A DNA stretch of 64,000 nt from Chloroflexota bacterium (lineage in GTDB: Bacteria > Chloroflexota > Anaerolineae > UBA7937 > B3-Chlor): NCBI GenBank assembly GCA_030603665.1, contig JAUVXJ010000004.1, forward strand, positions 248,001-312,000. Reading direction: 5' to 3'. Below, one piece after another: positions 1 to 8,387 of the stretch; the first letter of the stretch is position 1; every line of letters starts with the position of its first letter. The notes beneath the pieces are model-generated. The model searched no databases, was not told the origin of the DNA, and saw only the letters and a program-made list of their open reading frames with translations. The position numbers were made by a program, and so were the translations under genes.

Positions 1-395
1 AAGATGATTTCTGCCGTGGCAGCTGCATCGCTCCTCACCAGGTTGACGGTACCGAACATGGGGTTGGTGATGTGGTGATCGATGTTCACGACTGGTAGAC
101 TCAATTCCAGCACGTGCTCGTAGGCTCTGCCGAGGCGACCAGGATCGCTCAAGTCCACTGTGATGATCAGATCATGGTCCGTGACCTGCGGTACTCCGAA
201 CTTCTCAACCCCCGGAAGGAACGACAGGAGACTTGGCACCGGATCCGAGCAGGCGAGAGTGCATTTCTTGCCTCTCTTCCCCAGGGCATGTGCCAGGGCA
301 AGAGTGGACCCGATGGTATCTCCATCGGGATCCACATGAGCTATGAGGAACACCTTCTTGGCAGGGTCGATCACCTGCTGCAATGACCGGGTCAT
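1..395 (-). CDS. DHH-family phosphoesterase (NrnA-like), N-terminal part
   Basis: The first 131 codons are open to the window edge; the 3' end lies outside. The DHH superfamily signature is clear: HVDPDGDTIGS near residue 17 and NIDHHITN near residue 101, with VDLSDP between them supplying a further metal-binding Asp. Bacterial proteins of this type following rbfA are usually NrnA/RecJ-like nano-RNases or pAp phosphatases that use Mn2+ (family knowledge). The ATG overlaps the rbfA stop in an ATGA arrangement (392-395), so it is translationally coupled and ends the visible nusA-infB-rbfA operon. The C-terminal DHHA1 substrate-binding domain is not in the window, so substrate cannot be assigned. 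Confidence 0.85.
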   Translation of the reverse strand, partial: MTRSLQQVIDPAKKVFLIAHVDPDGDTIGSTLALAHALGKRGKKCTLACSDPVPSLLSFLPGVEKFGVPQVTDHDLIITVDLSDPGRLGRAYEHVLELSLPVVNIDHHITNPMFGTVNLVRSDAAATAEII

Positions 396-754
396 TCTTC
401 CATGTTCTCCCGAGAGCTCTCCAGCTCGTCAAGAACACTGTCTATGCGAAAACCTGTCTCGCTTGATGAATCCAGGTGGAAGGTCAGCTCCGGCAGGTAC
501 CGCAGGTAGACCTTCTGGCCGAGCTGGCGGCGCACGTATCCCGTGGCTTTCCTCAGAGCCTCCAGACTTTCCTGCTGATCCTGGGGATTGGTGAGGAATG
601 TCACGTAGATGTGAGCCTGGCGCAGGTCGCTACTGGTCTCCACACCGGTGACCGTCACGAGATCCAGCCTCGGATCTGCCACGTCTTGCTGAAGCAGTTC
701 GCTCAGCGCCTGCCGCAATAGTGCATTGACTCGTCTTTGTCTGCGAGTAGGCAT
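392..754 (-). CDS. rbfA: ribosome-binding factor A
   Basis: 120 residues, the normal length for RbfA, a KH-like protein that binds the 30S subunit and helps mature the 5' end of 16S rRNA. The N-terminus starts MPTRRQRRVNALLRQALSEL, and the family pattern of DPRL followed by TVTGVETSSDLRQAHIYV is present. It sits 59 bp after infB and overlaps the next gene by 4 bp, the classic infB-rbfA-nrnA order. No truB or rpsO is seen before the window edge. No oddities in length or composition. Confidence 0.95.
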   Translation of the reverse strand: MPTRRQRRVNALLRQALSELLQQDVADPRLDLVTVTGVETSSDLRQAHIYVTFLTNPQDQQESLEALRKATGYVRRQLGQKVYLRYLPELTFHLDSSSETGFRIDSVLDELESSRENMEE

Positions 755-813
755 CTCTGTTAACTCTTACCCGGGAGAGAACTCCTCGGCACGGTCCGGC
801 GCACCTGCCAGTC

Positions 814-2616
814 TCAGGCGACTCGTTCTCTCTTGAATACCTCAAGGATATCCCCTTCTTCGAATTTGGTGAAGCCCTCCACTCCTACGCCGCATTCGAG
901 GCCAGCCTGCACCTCGTTGACGTCCTCGGTGAAGCGTCTCAGAGACACGATGGCTCCCTCGTGTATCTGTTCCTCATTTCGGATGACCTTCACCCGGCCA
1001 TTCCTCTGCATGCTCCCGTCTTCCACGTAAACACCAGCCACGTGGCCTATCTTGGAAACACGGAATGTGGCTCTGACCTCTGCGTGTCCGATGACCACGT
1101 CTCCGTAGACCGGTTCCAGGAGACCCTTCAGCGCTTTGTCGACGTCCTCGATGAGCCTGTATATGACGCGGTATCTGCGGATCTCTACACCTTCAGTCTC
1201 CGCCATCGTGCGAGCAGCGGGCTCGGCTGGAACGTTGAACCCGAGGACGATGGCCTGCGACGCAATGGCCAGGCTTACATCCGATTCATTGATGTTACCT
1301 ATGCCTTCATGGATGATCTTGACTTTCAGGGCGTCATCACCCAGCTCCTCCAACGAGTTGAGGACCGGCTCCAGGGCGCCCTGAACGTCCGCTTTGAGGA
1401 TGATGTTCAGCTCCTGGGCCGTGCCAGCTTGCATCTGTGCAAAGATGTCGTCAAGGCTTAGGGCCCTAACGGGGCCATGATCCTCGGACAGACGCTCCTC
1501 AGCTCGCTCCTCAGCGAGAGCTCGCGCGGTCTTCTCATTGCCCACCACTCTGAACACGTCACCAGCCTGCGGCACACCAGAGAGTCCTAGCACGAGGACC
1601 GGGAAGGACGGTGGAGCAGACTTGATGCGCTTTCCTGCATCATCGAACATGGCACGGATACGGCCGTAGATCTCTGCTGTCACCACATTATCACCGACAT
1701 GAAGTGTGCCATTCTGAATCAGCAGAGTTGCGGACGGGCCCCTGCTCCTGTCGAGTCTTCCTTCAATGACCGTCCCCATGGCCGGGCGATCGGGGTTGGC
1801 CCTGATGTTGGACATTTCCGTCACGAGGAGTATCATGTCCAACAGACTCTCTATGCCGGTACCCTCCTTTGCCGACACGGGTACCGCAATGGTATGGCCG
1901 CCCCAATCCTCCACCGTCAAGCCCTCATCTGCCAGTTGCTTCTTGACCGACTCTGGGTCAGCGCTGACCATGTCTATCTTGTTGATGGCCACCACGATGG
2001 GCACGTTCGCGGCTCGAGCATGGTCGATTGCTTCCTTGGTCTGAGGCATGACACCATCATCTGCGGCCACGACCAGGACTGCGATGTCAGTGACCTGTGC
2101 GCCCCGGGCGCGCATGGCTGTGAAGGCCTCATGGCCCGGGGTATCGATGAACGTTATCTTCTTGCTGTCGTGTTCGACCTGGTACGCGCCAGTGTGCTGT
2201 GTGATCCCCCCCGCCTCGTCAGCCACGACGTTTGTGTGTCGGATGCAGTCTAACAGAGAAGTCTTGCCATGGTTCACGTGGCCCAAGACAGTGACCACAG
2301 GGGGTCTGTTCTTCAAGTCCTCCGGTGCCTCTTGAGCGTACATCTCTCGGAGCGGCACCTCTTCGGGAATGACTGGTGGTTCCGGAGGGCCGGGGACCTC
2401 CTCGACTTCCGGAGGGAGCTCTTGCTGTATCTCGAAGCCAAGATCGGTGGCAACGATGGCAGCGGTATCGTAGTCAACGGTCTCGTTGATGTTGGCCATG
2501 ATACCGCTGTTAATGAGAAGCTTCATAACCTCGATGGGACTGACATCGAGTACCTCGGCGAGTTCCCTGACGGACAGTTGATCAGGTATACTCACCACCT
2601 TGCTCTTCTCCGGCAT
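814..2616 (-). CDS. infB: translation initiation factor IF-2 (short form)
   Basis: 600 residues from the ATG at 2616, which has GGGAG about 8 bases upstream; an in-frame ATG at 2658 would add 14 residues without a good ribosome site. IF-2 brings initiator tRNA to the 30S P site and promotes subunit joining with GTP. The protein has the small IF2_N helix domain ([19 protein letters not shown]), a short acidic linker, then the GTPase: G1 [10 protein letters not shown]3 DTPGHEAF, G4 NKID, G5 SAK, followed by domains II-IV. The long N-terminal region of enterobacterial IF-2 is absent, as in many phyla. G1 carries Asn where GHVDHGKT is usual (codon 2272-2274). Confidence 0.97.
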   Translation of the reverse strand: MPEKSKVVSIPDQLSVRELAEVLDVSPIEVMKLLINSGIMANINETVDYDTAAIVATDLGFEIQQELPPEVEEVPGPPEPPVIPEEVPLREMYAQEAPEDLKNRPPVVTVLGHVNHGKTSLLDCIRHTNVVADEAGGITQHTGAYQVEHDSKKITFIDTPGHEAFTAMRARGAQVTDIAVLVVAADDGVMPQTKEAIDHARAANVPIVVAINKIDMVSADPESVKKQLADEGLTVEDWGGHTIAVPVSAKEGTGIESLLDMILLVTEMSNIRANPDRPAMGTVIEGRLDRSRGPSATLLIQNGTLHVGDNVVTAEIYGRIRAMFDDAGKRIKSAPPSFPVLVLGLSGVPQAGDVFRVVGNEKTARALAEERAEERLSEDHGPVRALSLDDIFAQMQAGTAQELNIILKADVQGALEPVLNSLEELGDDALKVKIIHEGIGNINESDVSLAIASQAIVLGFNVPAEPAARTMAETEGVEIRRYRVIYRLIEDVDKALKGLLEPVYGDVVIGHAEVRATFRVSKIGHVAGVYVEDGSMQRNGRVKVIRNEEQIHEGAIVSLRRFTEDVNEVQAGLECGVGVEGFTKFEEGDILEVFKRERVA

Positions 2617-2972
2617 GTTCGGTCTCCCTTCTGACAGCTTCGCTCGGGACGCGTGCACCCAGGGTACTCGGCGCCGACGGTGCGAAGTTGAGATCTGGCC
2701 AATGCAGCTGTGCTTAGATTATCTGCGGTGAGGCTATTGGGTTGGCAGCGGTCCGTGCCACGGACCAAAGAGGGAAGGGACGAGGTCTCTTGTGGGGGAT
2801 GCCCTGTGTTCAGTGCTCGAATCTAGGGTCCCACTTTCGTCTCTCCCGTGTTTGATCCGAAAGGTACTTCCCAGCCGTTCAAGGCTCCTCTCTCCATATG
2901 CTCAGTCACAGATCAACGAGAAGATCATGCGTCGGTTGAACAAAGGCCGGAGAGCGACCGTACCGCTCCATG
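2617..2972. other. 356-bp spacer without a recognised gene
   Basis: This is the gap between rnpM(ylxR) and infB. In many bacteria a ribosomal L7Ae-like gene (ylxQ) lies here. I find no reading frame with L7Ae features on either strand; the plus-strand frame from 2792 is compositionally a shadow. A TAATCT hexamer occurs on the minus strand near 2720 but no convincing -35 is placed upstream of it. The gap could hold an extra infB promoter or be a remnant. Confidence 0.4.
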
Positions 2973-3302
2973 CTACGGCATCGTCTGAGCGCCGATATCA
3001 TCGGAGGACTCCAAGGGTAGCGAACCCCGATGCTGCCACAGAGCCTCCTTCTCCCCGTTGGACATCTCGGTCTTCAGAGCGTGTTTCAGCAGATTGTTCT
3101 CGAGCGCTCTGTCCCAACACGTTCTGCAGCCACACAGATAGGCCCCTCGCCCGGACTTCTTATGCGTCTCATCCAGCTCGACTGCGCCATCGGGCAAGCG
3201 CACAATCCTGATCAAGTCTCTAGCTGCGCTGACCTTTCGGCACGCAACGCAGGTACGCTGTGGCACATGTTTGCGACGCGTCTCTCGACTCTTCCGGGCC
3301 AT
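2973..3302 (-). CDS. ylxR: RNase P modulator RnpM / YlxR family protein
   Basis: The core matches the YlxR (DUF448) family: PQRTCVACRKV near the N-terminus, then DLIRIVRLPDG, and SGRGAYLCGCRTCWDRAL with the conserved GRGAYLC motif. YlxR of other bacteria has been described as an RNA-binding modulator of RNase P, and the gene is nearly always between nusA and infB, as here. I chose ATG 3302 (109 aa) because the family begins shortly before the first Cys motif; a TTG at 3323 adds 7 residues. About 25 residues after the core are an unconserved tail. It starts 51 bp after the nusA stop. Confidence 0.85.
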   Translation of the reverse strand: MARKSRETRRKHVPQRTCVACRKVSAARDLIRIVRLPDGAVELDETHKKSGRGAYLCGCRTCWDRALENNLLKHALKTEMSNGEKEALWQHRGSLPLESSDDIGAQTMP

Positions 3303-3353
3303 GGTGCTCGCCGGCGCCTGCAAGCCCTCTTCATACCTGTGGTCCAGGCTCCC

Positions 3354-5117
3354 TCAGCTCTCGGTGTCCTCTTCCCACTCTTCGCGGCGGCGCCCTGGCT
3401 TTCGTACCTTTCTGGCAATCACTTCGCCGGTCTTCTCATCGTAGACCAACCTCTTGGTCGGTCGTTTCTTCTTGCCAGCATCCTTGTCGGCGTGCAGCAG
3501 GTCATCGACCACGTCGGGGGAATCCCTTGGCTCGGCGGGCCCTGTCGGCTGTGTCTCCACTGGCTCGCCTATCTCCTCGGCTACTTGTACGTCTTCTGTT
3601 GCCTCAGCCTCGTCCTCTCCCGGGATCGGCACTGTCATCTCCTCCGAGGCTTCTGAGGGACTGGGCACTTCCTCAGAGACCTCTAGGGAGATCTCCTCTT
3701 CCGCTTCGTCCTCAGCCAGGACCGGTTCGACCTCAACCGCGCCCACTGTCTCCGGCGCCTGTTCCGGTTCAGGCGTCTCTGGCACGACCTCTGGTTTCAG
3801 TTCCCTTCCGAGGACATCGCGGACTTCCCGTTCTTTGATGATTTGCTGTATGTCTTGTAGCGACTTCTCTCCAAGACCCTTCAATTCCAGGAGAGCATCT
3901 TCCCCCTCATCCATCACATCCAGCAGCCGCCCTAACTCAGCTATCCCTGCGGCCTCAAGGGCATTCACCACGCGCTTGGACACGCCCAGCTTCTCCAGAG
4001 ACATTTCCTCCGAGATCTCTGCCCTGGCAGCGGCGCGGGCCGCCTCCTCTTCTGCTCTGCGGACAGCTATTTCAGCTGCCTCCGTGGCGCCTATGATGTC
4101 GATTCGCCAGCCAGTTAGCTTGGCCGCGAGTCGCGCGTTTTGACCTTCCCTGCCGATGGCCAGAGATAGCTCTCTGTCCGGCACAATCACTGTAGCGGTC
4201 CTGCCCACATCTTCGTCCAAGGTCAGTTCCACACCAACAGGGCGCGCAGGGCTGAGGGATTTGCCGATGAACTCCTTGGGGTCGGGACTCCAGGCTATGA
4301 CGTCGATCTTCTCACCGTTGAGTTCGCTGACAATACTCTGGATCCTGACTCCCCGCATACCGACGCAGGCCCCAACCGGGTCGATGCCTTGTTGCAGCGC
4401 GGCCACGGCTACCTTCGCTCGAGAACCAGCCTCACGCGCAATGGCCTTGATCTCGACAAGGCCGTTGTAGATCTCTGGGACTTCCACCTCCAGCAACCGA
4501 CGCAACATGTCAGGATGGCTGCGCGAGGCTATGATCTCCGGTCCCCGGCTAGTCTTGTTCACTTCGAGCACCAGAACCCGGAGCTTCTGTCTGATGTAGT
4601 AGCGCTCGTTCGGCACCTGCTGGCTACGAGGAACGAGGGACTCAATCCGGCCGAGGTTCACGGTGACCCCTCTTGAGTCGATGCTGTGCACGGTGCCGCC
4701 GACTATCTCACCTTCCCGACCGGCAAAGGAATCGTAGAGTGCGTCGCGCTCGGCCTCTCTGATGCGCTGCAAGATCACCTGCTTCGCCGTCTGGGCTGCA
4801 ATGCGACCGAAGTCAGGAGGGTTCGTCTCCCTGTAGACGATCTCCCCCACTTGGGCATCGGGCTTGATCTCTCTCGCTCGCGCCAGGTCAATCTGGCTGT
4901 CTGGGCTCTCGACTGTTTCTACAACTTCCTTTCCCGCGTACAGACTGACTTCGCCGGAGGCAGGATCGATCTTGGCCTCCAGGTGCTGGGCGGGGTCAAA
5001 GTCGCGCCTGTAAGCGGACACGAGAGCTTGCTCAACAAGCTCCAGCACGATTTCGACCGTAAGCCCCCGTTCCGCGCACACTTGGTTGATGGCCCGGATG
5101 AAATCGGTCTTCATCAC
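3354..5117 (-). CDS. nusA: transcription termination/antitermination factor NusA, long acidic tail
   Basis: 587 residues. NusA binds RNA polymerase and RNA and governs pausing, termination and antitermination. Visible parts: N-terminal RNAP-binding domain (1-125), S1 domain (about 130-200), two KH domains (about 205-345, with VGACVGMRGVRIQSI and LAIGREGQNARLAAKLTGW), and a helix-hairpin-helix segment (about 375-430, GLGEKSLQDIQQIIKERE). After this comes a roughly 150-residue Glu/Pro-rich tail ending in a basic stretch KKKRPTKRLVYDEKTGEVIA, not part of the usual core. ATG 5117 and 5114 are adjacent; AGG at about 5125-5130 serves either. No rimP precedes it. First gene of the operon that continues to infB and rbfA. 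Confidence 0.96.
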   Translation of the reverse strand: MMKTDFIRAINQVCAERGLTVEIVLELVEQALVSAYRRDFDPAQHLEAKIDPASGEVSLYAGKEVVETVESPDSQIDLARAREIKPDAQVGEIVYRETNPPDFGRIAAQTAKQVILQRIREAERDALYDSFAGREGEIVGGTVHSIDSRGVTVNLGRIESLVPRSQQVPNERYYIRQKLRVLVLEVNKTSRGPEIIASRSHPDMLRRLLEVEVPEIYNGLVEIKAIAREAGSRAKVAVAALQQGIDPVGACVGMRGVRIQSIVSELNGEKIDVIAWSPDPKEFIGKSLSPARPVGVELTLDEDVGRTATVIVPDRELSLAIGREGQNARLAAKLTGWRIDIIGATEAAEIAVRRAEEEAARAAARAEISEEMSLEKLGVSKRVVNALEAAGIAELGRLLDVMDEGEDALLELKGLGEKSLQDIQQIIKEREVRDVLGRELKPEVVPETPEPEQAPETVGAVEVEPVLAEDEAEEEISLEVSEEVPSPSEASEEMTVPIPGEDEAEATEDVQVAEEIGEPVETQPTGPAEPRDSPDVVDDLLHADKDAGKKKRPTKRLVYDEKTGEVIARKVRKPGRRREEWEEDTES

Positions 5118-5211
5118 CTATCGATCCTTTGGTCCATCGCTCCCGCTACGGAAGACAGCCGAACCTGCCCCCGTTTGGGAGAGTCATAACTCCCTAGCCA
5201 TTCACAATAAG

Positions 5212-5234
5212 AAAAGTGGGACATGCCCACTTTT
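5212..5234 (-). terminator. intrinsic-terminator-like hairpin in the nusA leader
   Basis: A perfect 9-bp stem (AAAAGTGGG / CCCACTTTT) with a 5-nt loop. On the minus strand it is followed by TTTTCTTATT, which resembles a U-rich release tract. It lies downstream of the nusA promoter (about 20 bases after the expected start site) and about 95 bp before the nusA ATG, so it could attenuate the nusA operon. It could instead stop read-through from proS, whose stop is 270 bp upstream. Both roles are inference. Confidence 0.6.
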
Positions 5235-5259
5235 CAAGGAAAGCGACTACTCACGGACC

Positions 5260-5288
5260 ATTATACCACATTTCCCCAATCTCCGCAA
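5260..5288 (-). promoter_or_regulatory. sigma-70-type promoter of the nusA operon
   Basis: Minus strand: -35 TTGCGG (5288-5283), 17-bp spacer, -10 TATAAT (5265-5260, perfect). The expected start is near 5253, giving a leader of about 135 nt that contains the hairpin at 5212-5234. Confidence 0.75.
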
Positions 5289-5336
5289 GGGTCCAGCGCG
5301 AGAAATCGTAATGGTAGCGGTGCGGTGATCTCCCGG

Positions 5337-5364
5337 CGCTGTAGGCTGACCAGCTCCTACAGCG
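5337..5364 (-). terminator. stem-loop downstream of proS
   Basis: Perfect 9-bp stem CGCTGTAGG / CCTACAGCG with a 10-nt loop, about 140 bp past the proS stop. No U-tract follows on either strand, so it could be a 3'-end stabilising hairpin or a weak terminator rather than a canonical intrinsic terminator. Confidence 0.4.
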
Positions 5365-5503
5365 GTGTCTAAGCCTGTCCAGTGCACGGTGGAGCAGGGT
5401 TGTGACGCGTGGCTTGTGAAGGGGCTGGTGAACGTGCTGGATCGCAGCGTGAGCATCTCTCGAGGCGCTGGTTGCGAGCCCGGCATGAGTGCCGCTCAAC
5501 GTG

Positions 5504-7198
5504 CTAGTGCACCATCTCCTGCAAGGTCGCCTCGATGCCTTTAAGGGGGACGACATCGGCCTTCGCGGCTGAGCGTCGTTTGATCTCTACGCCACCTGCA
5601 CTGAGGCTTCGAGAGCCCACCGTCAGACGGATCGGTATTCCGATGAGGTCGGCGTCGTTGAACTTGACCCCTGCGCTCTCGTCTCTGTCGTCGTACAAGA
5701 TCTCATATCCTCCGGCACCCAGATCGAGGTACAGCGACTCCGCGGTGTCCACGATGTCCGCCTCGGCCCCCAGCGCGACGATGTGGACCTGGTAGGGGGC
5801 TATGGACAGTGGCCAGATGATGCCATTATCATCATGACACTGCTCCACGACTGCAGCCATCAGGCGCCCGGCACCTATTCCGTAGCAGCCCATCACCAGC
5901 GGCTGATTCTGTCCGTCGCTATCCTGGAAGGTGGCTCCCATCAGTTGGCTGTACTTAGTGCCGAGCTTGAAGATGTGGCCTAGTTCTATACCTCTTGCTG
6001 TTCGAAGCTGGGCACCGCAGCGCAAACACCGATCACCATCCTGCACAGTGGCGATGTCCGTCAACAGGTCGACTTCGAAGTCACGGGGATAGTTGACGTT
6101 GCGGAGGTGGTAGCCCGCTTTGTTCGCGCCCGCTACGAAGTTGCTGCCCAAGTTGATGGACTGGTCGGCTAGGGTCCTGAAATTGCCTGCCTGGCCGACA
6201 GGGGAGGCGTAGCCGGCCACTATCCCTGCCTTCTCGACTTCTTCGTGCTCGGCCATCCTCAGCTCGGTCGCATCCAGTGCGTTGGCCAGCTTGGTCTCGT
6301 TCACTTCCAGGTCCCCACGAATAACCACAAATACCAGTTCCCCCTGCACCAAGTAGAAGATGGCCTTCAGCGTCTCCTGCGGTGTGACATCGAGGTAGCG
6401 GGCCACTTCTTCAATGGTCGCCATGCCCGGGGTGGCGATCTCCTCCAATGGACGTTGCGGCTTTCTCGCTCCTTCTTCTTTCTTGGCCACCGCGCTGTCA
6501 GCGTTGGCGGCGTAGCCGCAACCTTCGCACATGACCAACGTGTCCTCACCGGAGTCGCTGAGAGCCATGAACTCGTGCGATGCGGCTCCTCCCATCAATC
6601 CTGGATCCGCCTCGACTGGTACCGTTTCAGAGCCGCAACGGCGGAAGATGTTCTGGTAGGCCTGGAATACCTTCGGATAGTAGTCGTCGAGGTCGGCACG
6701 GTGACCATGGAAGCTGTAGCCGTCTTTCATGGTGAATTCGCGTGCCCGAATCAGGCCGCCTCTGGACCTGGGTTCGTCACGGAACTTGGTCTGTATCTGG
6801 TAGACCATGAACGGCAGCTGACGGTAGGAGCTGATCTCTCGACGGGCGAGGTCGGTGACGACTTCCTCGTGGGTGATGCCCAGCACCAGCTCGCGCTGGG
6901 TCCTGTCACGAAAGCGAGCCAGCACTGGACCAGCCTCGGAGTAGCGACCCGTCTCTTGCCAGAGGTCGGCAGGCTGCGCCGACGGCATCCGCATCTCCTG
7001 ACCGCCGATGTTGTTCATCTCCTCTCGCAGAATGCCTTCGATCTTGCGAAGAACCCTCCATCCCAGAGGCAGATAGCTATAGATGCCTGTCGCAACCTGG
7101 CGGATCATTCCCGCACGCAGGAGCAGCTGATGGCTCGTCATCTGAGCCTCGGTCGGTACCTCCCTGAGCGTGCTGCCGAAGAGTCTGGACAAAGGCAA
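5504..7198 (-). CDS. proS: prolyl-tRNA synthetase, bacterial type
   Basis: 564 residues, class II synthetase charging tRNA-Pro. It has the N-terminal catalytic segment with motif 2 (FRDEPRSRGGLIRAREFTMKD, shown here only in part by its key RSRGG and REFTMKD), the YbaK-like editing insertion (about residues 225-385), motif 3 (GCYGIGAGRLMAAV) and the C-terminal anticodon-binding domain. The start is TTG at 7198 with GGAAGGAGG about 8-10 bases upstream; no ATG is better placed. It is divergent from the hydrolase gene at 7293, with about 95 bp between them. Confidence 0.96.
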   Translation of the reverse strand: MPLSRLFGSTLREVPTEAQMTSHQLLLRAGMIRQVATGIYSYLPLGWRVLRKIEGILREEMNNIGGQEMRMPSAQPADLWQETGRYSEAGPVLARFRDRTQRELVLGITHEEVVTDLARREISSYRQLPFMVYQIQTKFRDEPRSRGGLIRAREFTMKDGYSFHGHRADLDDYYPKVFQAYQNIFRRCGSETVPVEADPGLMGGAASHEFMALSDSGEDTLVMCEGCGYAANADSAVAKKEEGARKPQRPLEEIATPGMATIEEVARYLDVTPQETLKAIFYLVQGELVFVVIRGDLEVNETKLANALDATELRMAEHEEVEKAGIVAGYASPVGQAGNFRTLADQSINLGSNFVAGANKAGYHLRNVNYPRDFEVDLLTDIATVQDGDRCLRCGAQLRTARGIELGHIFKLGTKYSQLMGATFQDSDGQNQPLVMGCYGIGAGRLMAAVVEQCHDDNGIIWPLSIAPYQVHIVALGAEADIVDTAESLYLDLGAGGYEILYDDRDESAGVKFNDADLIGIPIRLTVGSRSLSAGGVEIKRRSAAKADVVPLKGIEATLQEMVH

Positions 7199-7230
7199 GG
7201 CACGATCCTCCTTCCCGGATCACGTTGGGT

Positions 7231-7259
7231 TTGACAAAGTATATGCGAGGGCATAGAAT
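7231..7259 (+). promoter_or_regulatory. near-consensus sigma-70 promoter
   Basis: -35 TTGACA (7231-7236), 17-bp spacer, -10 TAGAAT (7254-7259). Transcription would begin near 7266, which places the in-frame ATG at 7269 almost at the 5' end and favours the ATG at 7293 as the true start of the following gene. Confidence 0.8.
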
Positions 7260-7292
7260 GTTACGATCATGACAGAGACAAGGGACAAACAG

Positions 7293-7913
7293 ATGTTGAT
7301 TGAACGACTAGTTGTTGGCGCGCTCCAAAGCAACTGCTACCTGGTAGGTTGCGAAGAGACCAAGGAGGGTGTCATCATTGACCCTGGGGGAGATGCCCCC
7401 CTGATCCTCGACCGTGCGGAGGAGCTTGGTCTGACCATCAAGTACATCGTCAACACGCACGGTCACATCGACCACATCGCGGCGAACCGTCCGGTCAAGG
7501 AGGGTACAGGAGCGCAGATAGCGATCCATGAGGATGATGCGGAGTGGCTGCTCACCGATCAGGGTGACTATGCGCGCATGCTGGGCGTATCGTCCCCGGG
7601 GCCTGCCGCCGACGTGCTCCTGAAGGAGGGGGACGAAATCGCCTTTGGCAACGAGAGTCTGCGGGTCATCCACACCCCCGGACACAGCCTGGGTGGCATT
7701 TCGCTCGTTGGTGACGGTGTCGTCTTCTGCGGTGATACTCTCTTTGCCAACGGCGTTGGGCGGGTGGACCTGCCTGGAGGGAGCTGGGAAATCCTGATGG
7801 ACGCGATCAAGACACGCCTCCTGACCATGCCGGACGATGTCACGGCCTATACCGGTCACGGTCCGCCGACCACAATTGGCCGCGAGAGGCAATTCAATCC
7901 TTGGTTCGTGTGA
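7293..7913 (+). CDS. metallo-beta-lactamase-fold hydrolase (glyoxalase II-like)
   Basis: 206 residues from ATG 7293, which has AGGGA 8 bases upstream; the ATG at 7269 would be nearly leaderless given the promoter at 7231. All metal-binding motifs of the fold are visible: THGHIDH, HTPGHSLGG, FCGDTLF and the late GHGPPT. Short single-domain members starting 'NCYLVG' are commonly annotated as hydroxyacylglutathione hydrolase-like thioesterases, but without glutathione context the substrate is unknown. It is the first gene of a plus-strand group with a small membrane protein and an M20 peptidase. Confidence 0.88.
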   Translation: MLIERLVVGALQSNCYLVGCEETKEGVIIDPGGDAPLILDRAEELGLTIKYIVNTHGHIDHIAANRPVKEGTGAQIAIHEDDAEWLLTDQGDYARMLGVSSPGPAADVLLKEGDEIAFGNESLRVIHTPGHSLGGISLVGDGVVFCGDTLFANGVGRVDLPGGSWEILMDAIKTRLLTMPDDVTAYTGHGPPTTIGRERQFNPWFV

Positions 7914-7976
7914 GAGTGCTGCATAGCGGTTCTTCTGGGCCAGCGATCTAGGCACCGAAGCGGGAGGAGGGAACGG

Positions 7977-8291
7977 ATGCCAAAGGAGTCCAAACGCACC
8001 AGGTCGGGGCTGGACTGGACCATCATCAGTCAGAGTGTGGCCCTTGGGGTGGTGGTGGTGGTGCTTGGAGACTTATCGGTCCGCCTCGGACTGCATCTGC
8101 TGCCGCTGATCGGCACGGTGTTTCAGTTCTTCACGCCTGTGGCTTTCGTCGTCCTCATGACGTACTTCAGAAGCGAGCAGAAGACGCGGCCCCAGGCTGT
8201 GGCGGAGGGCATATTCGCGGGGTGTATCATGTGGGGGGTATTGACCTTGATGATGGAGGTTATCCGCACGCTCACACCGCCCGTGGCCTAG
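7977..8291 (+). CDS. small membrane protein of unknown function
   Basis: 104 residues, with GGAGGAGGG just upstream of the ATG. A basic N-terminus (MPKESKRTRSGLDW) is followed by three hydrophobic segments, about residues 18-34 (VALGVVVVVLGDL), 37-62 (LLPLIGTVFQFFTPVAFVVLMTYF) and 76-98 (IFAGCIMWGVLTLMMEVI), with a charged loop containing RSEQKTRPQ between the last two. I do not recognise a family. It lies 63 bp after the hydrolase gene and 96 bp before the peptidase gene, so it may be cotranscribed. Confidence 0.65.
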   Translation: MPKESKRTRSGLDWTIISQSVALGVVVVVLGDLSVRLGLHLLPLIGTVFQFFTPVAFVVLMTYFRSEQKTRPQAVAEGIFAGCIMWGVLTLMMEVIRTLTPPVA

Positions 8292-8387
8292 GGGTCTTGC
8301 CCGCGGTGTCAGGCGGCCAGCGCTGATTCTCTCGTGGTGGGCAGGCGCTAACGCGGTGAGACACGAACCGCGGTCGAGGAGAGAAGG

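Noticed and set aside
2792..3211. Plus-strand frame in the nusA-infB region
   Set aside because: It lies opposite the rnpM gene, is Ser/Arg-rich and has no homology or ribosome site.
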